DNA of 8,705 nucleotides from Oscillospiraceae bacterium (GTDB lineage: Bacteria > Bacillota > Clostridia > Oscillospirales > Oscillospiraceae): the NCBI GenBank assembly GCA_031260745.1, contig JAISKY010000122.1:1-8705 (forward strand). The letters are read 5' to 3'. Under the pieces are notes generated by a model. It ran no database searches, was not told the origin of the DNA, and saw only the letters and a list, made by a program, of their open reading frames with translations. This document shows, piece after piece, positions 5,290-8,705 of this stretch (positions are counted from its first letter, which is position 1; each line of letters begins with the position of its first letter). The position numbers and the translations under genes were made by a program.

Positions 5290-7383
5290 ATGTCTGATTT
5301 AGTTAAGGTCTATGGCAGCAAGGTTTTTAACGATACCGTTATGCGCCAGCGTTTGCCGAAAGAAAGCTACAATGAAGTGCGCCGCGTTATGCGCGATTAC
5401 TCGCACCTTACCGTTGACATAGCCAATTCGGTCGCCGCGTGTATGAAGGAATGGGCTACGGAACAAGGCGTAACTCATTTTACTCACTGGTTTCAGCCTA
5501 TGACAGGGTTAACCGCGGAGAAGCACGAGAGTTTTATCTCGCCGGTCGGTCCGACCGGAAGTTCCGTAATCGCGGAGTTCAGCGGTAAGGAACTTGTACG
5601 CGGCGAACCCGACGCGTCAAGTTTCCCAAGCGGCGGTATCCGCGCTACGTTTGAGGCGCGCGGCTATACCGTGTGGGACATCACCAGTCCCGCGTTTATC
5701 AAGGGTAACGTGCTTTGCATTCCGACCGCGTTCTGCTCTTACAGCGGCGAAGCGCTTGACCAGAAAACTCCCTTGCTGCGCTCTATGCAGGCAATCAGCA
5801 GGGAAGCGCAGCGTATACTTAAACTTTTGGGAACCGAGAATCCTCCGGGAGTTCGCACTACCGTTGGAGCGGAGCAGGAATATTTCCTCGTGGACTCGAA
5901 AGTCCTTGACCAGCGTCCTGATTTGCTGTTCACCGGAAGAACATTAGTCGGAGCGCGTCCGCCTCGCGGTCAGGAGATGGAGGACCACTATTTCGGAGTG
6001 CTTAAACCTCGCGTCGCCGAGTTTATGACCGACCTGAACGAGGAATTGTGGAAACTGGGCGTACTCGCGAAAACTCAGCATAACGAGGTCGCGCCGGCTC
6101 AGCACGAGCTTGCTCCGATATTCACGACTACAAACATTGCCGCCGACCACAATCAATTGATTATGGAAACGCTTAAAACCGTTGCGAAAAGGCACGGACT
6201 TGAAGCGTTGCTTCACGAGAAGCCGTTCGCGGGCGTTAACGGTTCCGGCAAACATAATAACTGGGCTTTAAGCACCGACGACGGAGAGAATCTACTTGAC
6301 CCCGGCAACACTCCGGCTAAAAACGCTAGATTCCTGCTATTCCTTTCGGCGGTTATCAAATCGGTTGACGAGCATCAGGACTTGCTTAGAATGAGCGTCG
6401 CGACCGCGGGCAACGACCATCGTCTCGGCGCGAATGAAGCCCCTCCGGCGATTGTCAGCATATTCCTCGGCGAGGAACTTGACGCGGTACTGCAAGCGAT
6501 TAAAAAGGGCGAGGAATACATCGGACCGGGAAAACTGCCGATGACAATTGGCGTTGACAGTCTGCCGCATTTCGCGAAAGATACTACCGACCGCAACCGC
6601 ACGTCGCCGTTTGCCTTTACCGGAAATAAGTTTGAGTTCCGTATGCCCGGTTCGTCGCTGTCGATTTCCGGACCGAATACGATACTCAATACTATCGTAG
6701 CCGACGCGCTAAGCCAGTTCGCGGACAAGTTGGAAAAATCCTCCGACGTTAACGCGGCAATCAGCGAAATCGTCAAGGACACAATCACTAAGCACGAGCG
6801 CATTATCTTCAACGGCAACAACTACGCCTCCGAGTGGGTTGACGAAGCCGCAAAACGCGGATTGCTTAACCTAACGTCCGCGGTTGACGCTATCCCGCTT
6901 ATGGAAAAATCGGAGAACATCAAGCTGTTTGAGCGTCTGGGCGTATTCTCCGAGTCCGAAGTCAAAAGCCGCGTGGAGCTTTCACTTGAGAACTACTACA
7001 AGACGATTCACTTTGAGGCGTTGACGGTGGTCGATATGGCTCACCGCGACGTTGACCCGGCGGTTATCGCGTACGAGTCCGAAGTCGCTAAACTCGCGAA
7101 AACCCTTAAAGAGCTTGGCATTGACAATACGAACGAACTCGGACTGCTGAAGAATCTGCTGAAGCTCGGCGGAGCGTCCGCGAAGGCGCTCGCGACTCTG
7201 GAGGGCGAACTTGTCGCAGCCGATAAGCAGAGCGACGCGTTATCAATCGCGAAGCACTACCGCGAACGCGTATTCCCCGCTATGCAGTCGCTTCGCAGTG
7301 TTGTCGATGAACTTGAAACGGTAGTCGCCGCCAAATACTGGCCGTACCCAAGCTACGGACAAATCCTCTACGGAGTGAGATAG
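5290..7383 (+). CDS. glnN: Type III glutamine synthetase (GSIII)
   Basis: This 697-residue protein has the length of class III glutamine synthetases (about 700, against about 450 for class I). It joins glutamate and ammonia to make glutamine with ATP in the cytoplasm; family members form dodecamers of two hexamer rings. Visible features: the GSIII N-terminal signature GGIRATFEARGYTVWD (115-130), the metal-site strand GAEQEYF with E195 and E197, the NEVAPAQHE segment (about 265), NGSGKHNNW (317-325) with H322, and NDHRLGANEAPP (375-386) with R378. The C-terminal part beyond about 570 is helical and specific to this class. It ends in YWPYPSYGQILYG. The start at 5290 is set by GGAGG 8 nt upstream. 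It is a single-gene unit with its own strong promoter, a structured leader and a terminator-like hairpin after the stop. No glnB, glnR or gltB gene is nearby, so its regulation cannot be read from context. Confidence 0.96.
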   Translation: MSDLVKVYGSKVFNDTVMRQRLPKESYNEVRRVMRDYSHLTVDIANSVAACMKEWATEQGVTHFTHWFQPMTGLTAEKHESFISPVGPTGSSVIAEFSGKELVRGEPDASSFPSGGIRATFEARGYTVWDITSPAFIKGNVLCIPTAFCSYSGEALDQKTPLLRSMQAISREAQRILKLLGTENPPGVRTTVGAEQEYFLVDSKVLDQRPDLLFTGRTLVGARPPRGQEMEDHYFGVLKPRVAEFMTDLNEELWKLGVLAKTQHNEVAPAQHELAPIFTTTNIAADHNQLIMETLKTVAKRHGLEALLHEKPFAGVNGSGKHNNWALSTDDGENLLDPGNTPAKNARFLLFLSAVIKSVDEHQDLLRMSVATAGNDHRLGANEAPPAIVSIFLGEELDAVLQAIKKGEEYIGPGKLPMTIGVDSLPHFAKDTTDRNRTSPFAFTGNKFEFRMPGSSLSISGPNTILNTIVADALSQFADKLEKSSDVNAAISEIVKDTITKHERIIFNGNNYASEWVDEAAKRGLLNLTSAVDAIPLMEKSENIKLFERLGVFSESEVKSRVELSLENYYKTIHFEALTVVDMAHRDVDPAVIAYESEVAKLAKTLKELGIDNTNELGLLKNLLKLGGASAKALATLEGELVAADKQSDALSIAKHYRERVFPAMQSLRSVVDELETVVAAKYWPYPSYGQILYGVR

Positions 7384-7468
7384 TTAACAGTTAAACCGAA
7401 TCGGAGCTTCTACCATTGAATGGCAGAAGCTCCAAATTTGTTAGTTGTTCACTGTTAACTGTTCGTTA
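7381..7468. repeat. Degenerate heptamer repeats in inverted orientation flanking a hairpin
   Basis: On the left are TAGTTAA and CAGTTAA (7381-7394). On the right are TTAGTTG, TTCACTG, TTAACTG and TTCGTTA (7441-7468), variants of the reverse complement TTAACTG. They include a perfect 10-bp inverted repeat, AGTTAACAGT (7382-7391) with ACTGTTAACT (7451-7460). The glnN stop (7381-7383) and the tsf stop (7455-7457) both lie inside the repeats. The hairpin at 7403-7433 sits between the two arms. Confidence 0.6.
7403..7433. terminator. Bidirectional terminator-like hairpin between glnN and tsf
   Basis: GGAGCTTCT (7403-7411) pairs with AGAAGCTCC (7425-7433). After one A-C mismatch, CCAT (7413-7416) pairs with ATGG (7420-7423) around a TGA loop. 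The downstream tracts are weak: AAATTTGTTAG on the plus strand and GATTCGGTTTAAC on the minus strand. It lies between convergent genes, so it probably ends both transcripts, but it is a less canonical terminator than the one at 4524-4566. Confidence 0.7.
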
Positions 7469-8402
7469 GCTTTGCTACTTCTTCGGCGAAGTTATCCTCT
7501 TTTTTCGCGATTCCCTCTCCGGCTTCATAACGGGCGAATTTTACTACCTTAATTTCGCCGCCGAGTTCCTTCGCTACGTTCTTTACGTGCTGTTCAACCG
7601 TAACTTTATCCGCTTTGGCGAAATCCTGGTTTAACAGGCAAACTTCCTCGTAGAACTTTTTCATACGACCGATAACCATATTCTCCGCGACGCTTTTTTT
7701 CTTAGCGTCGTCGAGATTCGCTTTTTTGGGGTCGTTGCTGACCTCCTCAAGCGCTTTGTTGTACTGGATTTCGCGCTCCGCCTCCATCGCGCTTTGCGAG
7801 ATGGAACTGCTGTCGAGATATTGCGGACGCAACGCGGCAATCTGCATACCAAGGTCTTTACCAAGCGTCGTAACTTCCGGAGCGCCGACCGCCGACCCGC
7901 TTGTCTCTAACTGTACCAGTACGCCGATTTTATTGTTAAAGTGAACGTAGCTGATATTCACGCCCGCGTCATAACGCTCAAAACGGCGGATTTGAATGTT
8001 CTCGCCGATAACCTGAACGCGGTCAATAAGCACGTCTTTGACGGCTTTACCCTCGCCCGGATAATCAAGCGCGAGCAGCGCGTCAATGTCGGCGGGAGCG
8101 TTATCAACGACAATCTTGGCAATATCGTTCGCGAACTTAATAAACGTCTCGTTCTTAGCCGCGAAGTCGGTTTCAATATTCACTTCCGCGATAGCCGCGC
8201 CGTTCGGTTCAGTCGCGACGGCGACGACGCCCTCGGCGGCGATTCGTCCGGCTTTTTTCTGAGCCGTAGCAAGACCTTTCTCGCGAAGCCACGCAACGGC
8301 TTTTTCGATGTCGCCGCCTGACTCCGTTAGAGCTTTTTTACAATCCATCATACCTACGCCGGTAACTTCGCGCAGGTTTTTAACATCTGCTGCTGTAAAC
8401 AT
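7455..8402 (-). CDS. tsf: Elongation factor Ts
   Basis: This 315-residue protein is the nucleotide exchange factor that releases GDP from EF-Tu during translation in the cytoplasm. The N-terminal UBA-like domain carries LREVTGVGMMDCKKAL (10-25), the first EF-Ts signature. The second signature, ETDFAAKNETF (77-87), includes D79 and F80, the equivalents of the residues that wedge into the EF-Tu nucleotide site. The dimerisation region follows to about residue 300. It is somewhat longer than E. coli EF-Ts (283). The ATG overlaps the rpsB stop by one base (TAATG). The candidate ribosome binding sites, GGAGGT (complement of 8414-8419) and GAGG (complement of 8407-8410), lie inside the end of rpsB, so translation is probably coupled. 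pyrH and frr, often next in the operon, do not follow; convergent glnN does. Confidence 0.97.
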   Translation of the reverse strand: MFTAADVKNLREVTGVGMMDCKKALTESGGDIEKAVAWLREKGLATAQKKAGRIAAEGVVAVATEPNGAAIAEVNIETDFAAKNETFIKFANDIAKIVVDNAPADIDALLALDYPGEGKAVKDVLIDRVQVIGENIQIRRFERYDAGVNISYVHFNNKIGVLVQLETSGSAVGAPEVTTLGKDLGMQIAALRPQYLDSSSISQSAMEAEREIQYNKALEEVSNDPKKANLDDAKKKSVAENMVIGRMKKFYEEVCLLNQDFAKADKVTVEQHVKNVAKELGGEIKVVKFARYEAGEGIAKKEDNFAEEVAKLTNS

Positions 8403-8705
8403 TATTCCTCAGTACCTCCAGCCGGATTCTCGGCTTCCGATTCGCCGGCGGCTATTGCGTCGTCCTCCGCGGCTTTGCCCTCGTGACCTTCCTGAATCGC
8501 GTTAGCCATAGCCTGCGAAACAAGTTTAATTGCTCTGATTGCGTCGTCGTTACCCGGAATCGCGTAATCGACTTCGTCCGGGTCACAGTTGGTATCGACA
8601 ATCGCGACAATCGGGATATGGAGTTTGTGAGCCTCCGCGATTGCGTTGGCTTCCTTGCGCGGGTCAACTACGAATAAAGCTCCGGGCAACCGGCGCATAT
8701 CCTTA
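8402..8705 (-). CDS. rpsB: Ribosomal protein S2, C-terminal part (N-terminus beyond window edge)
   Basis: The frame enters from the right edge and ends with TAA at 8404-8402, giving about the last 100 residues of 30S subunit protein S2. The visible part is nearly consensus: KDMRRLPGALFVVDPRKE, then HIPIVAIVDTNCDPDEVDY, then the universal PGNDDAIRAIKL motif. After that comes an acidic tail of roughly 40 residues rich in Glu, Ala and Gly, common in S2 proteins and probably disordered. S2 sits on the back of the small subunit, contacts S1 where S1 is present, and is required for initiation. The internal ATG at 8698 is not a start, because the family sequence continues through it to the edge. The stop overlaps the tsf start by one base. 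Confidence 0.97.
   Translation of the reverse strand, partial: KDMRRLPGALFVVDPRKEANAIAEAHKLHIPIVAIVDTNCDPDEVDYAIPGNDDAIRAIKLVSQAMANAIQEGHEGKAAEDDAIAAGESEAENPAGGTEE

Noticed and set aside
7941..8321. 126-codon plus-strand frame opposite tsf
   Set aside because: It is antisense to the conserved EF-Ts domains; GC-rich codon structure keeps such frames open by chance.

Overview
The window looks like chromosomal DNA from a Bacillota bacterium, probably of the class Clostridia. The evidence is a YtaF-type membrane protein, a DUF4474 protein, a class III glutamine synthetase, AGGAGG-type ribosome binding sites, and promoters close to TTGACA/TATAAT. Base composition is a little above half G+C by eye, with many GCG and CGC codons. 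The exception is an AT-rich intergenic patch at about 4,990-5,220. The code is standard (TGA is a stop, TGG is Trp). I see no IS element, prophage, CRISPR array, tRNA or rRNA. This is mostly housekeeping and cation-handling sequence.

Left part (1-4,434): on the minus strand, a membrane-anchored DUF4474 protein runs off the left edge, with ytaF (MntP-like cation transporter family) upstream of it. Divergent from ytaF, on the plus strand, is a complete P2-type Ca2+-translocating ATPase. The 156-bp gap between them holds a good ytaF promoter and a GC-rich hairpin just ahead of the ATPase ribosome binding site. YtaF carries a cytoplasmic loop that fits an EF-hand Ca2+ loop residue by residue, so the divergent pair may be a small divalent-cation export locus (inference). 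The ATPase ends only 11 bp from the convergent mop gene, which encodes a 70-residue molybdate-binding protein, and no terminator lies between them.

Middle part (4,435-5,289): mop has its own promoter. Next is a near-ideal bidirectional terminator, then a small FMN split-barrel (pyridoxamine-phosphate-oxidase-like) gene on the minus strand with its own promoter. The AT-rich gap that follows contains the strongest promoter in the window (AT tract, TTGACA, 17 bp, TGn-TATAAT). It drives a leader of about 70 nt that folds into a 15-bp hairpin ahead of glnN.

Right part (5,290-8,705): glnN (697 aa) is convergent with the rpsB-tsf translation operon. rpsB is cut by the right edge, and its stop overlaps the tsf start by one base. 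Between glnN and tsf is a terminator hairpin flanked by degenerate heptamer repeats (CAGTTAA / TTAACTG) in inverted orientation; the repeats contain both stop codons.

I did not find a clearly new multi-gene system. The best leads are the EF-hand-like loop in YtaF beside a Ca2+ pump, the structured leader and unusually strong promoter of glnN, the heptamer/hairpin unit between glnN and tsf, and the unterminated convergent ATPase/mop pair.
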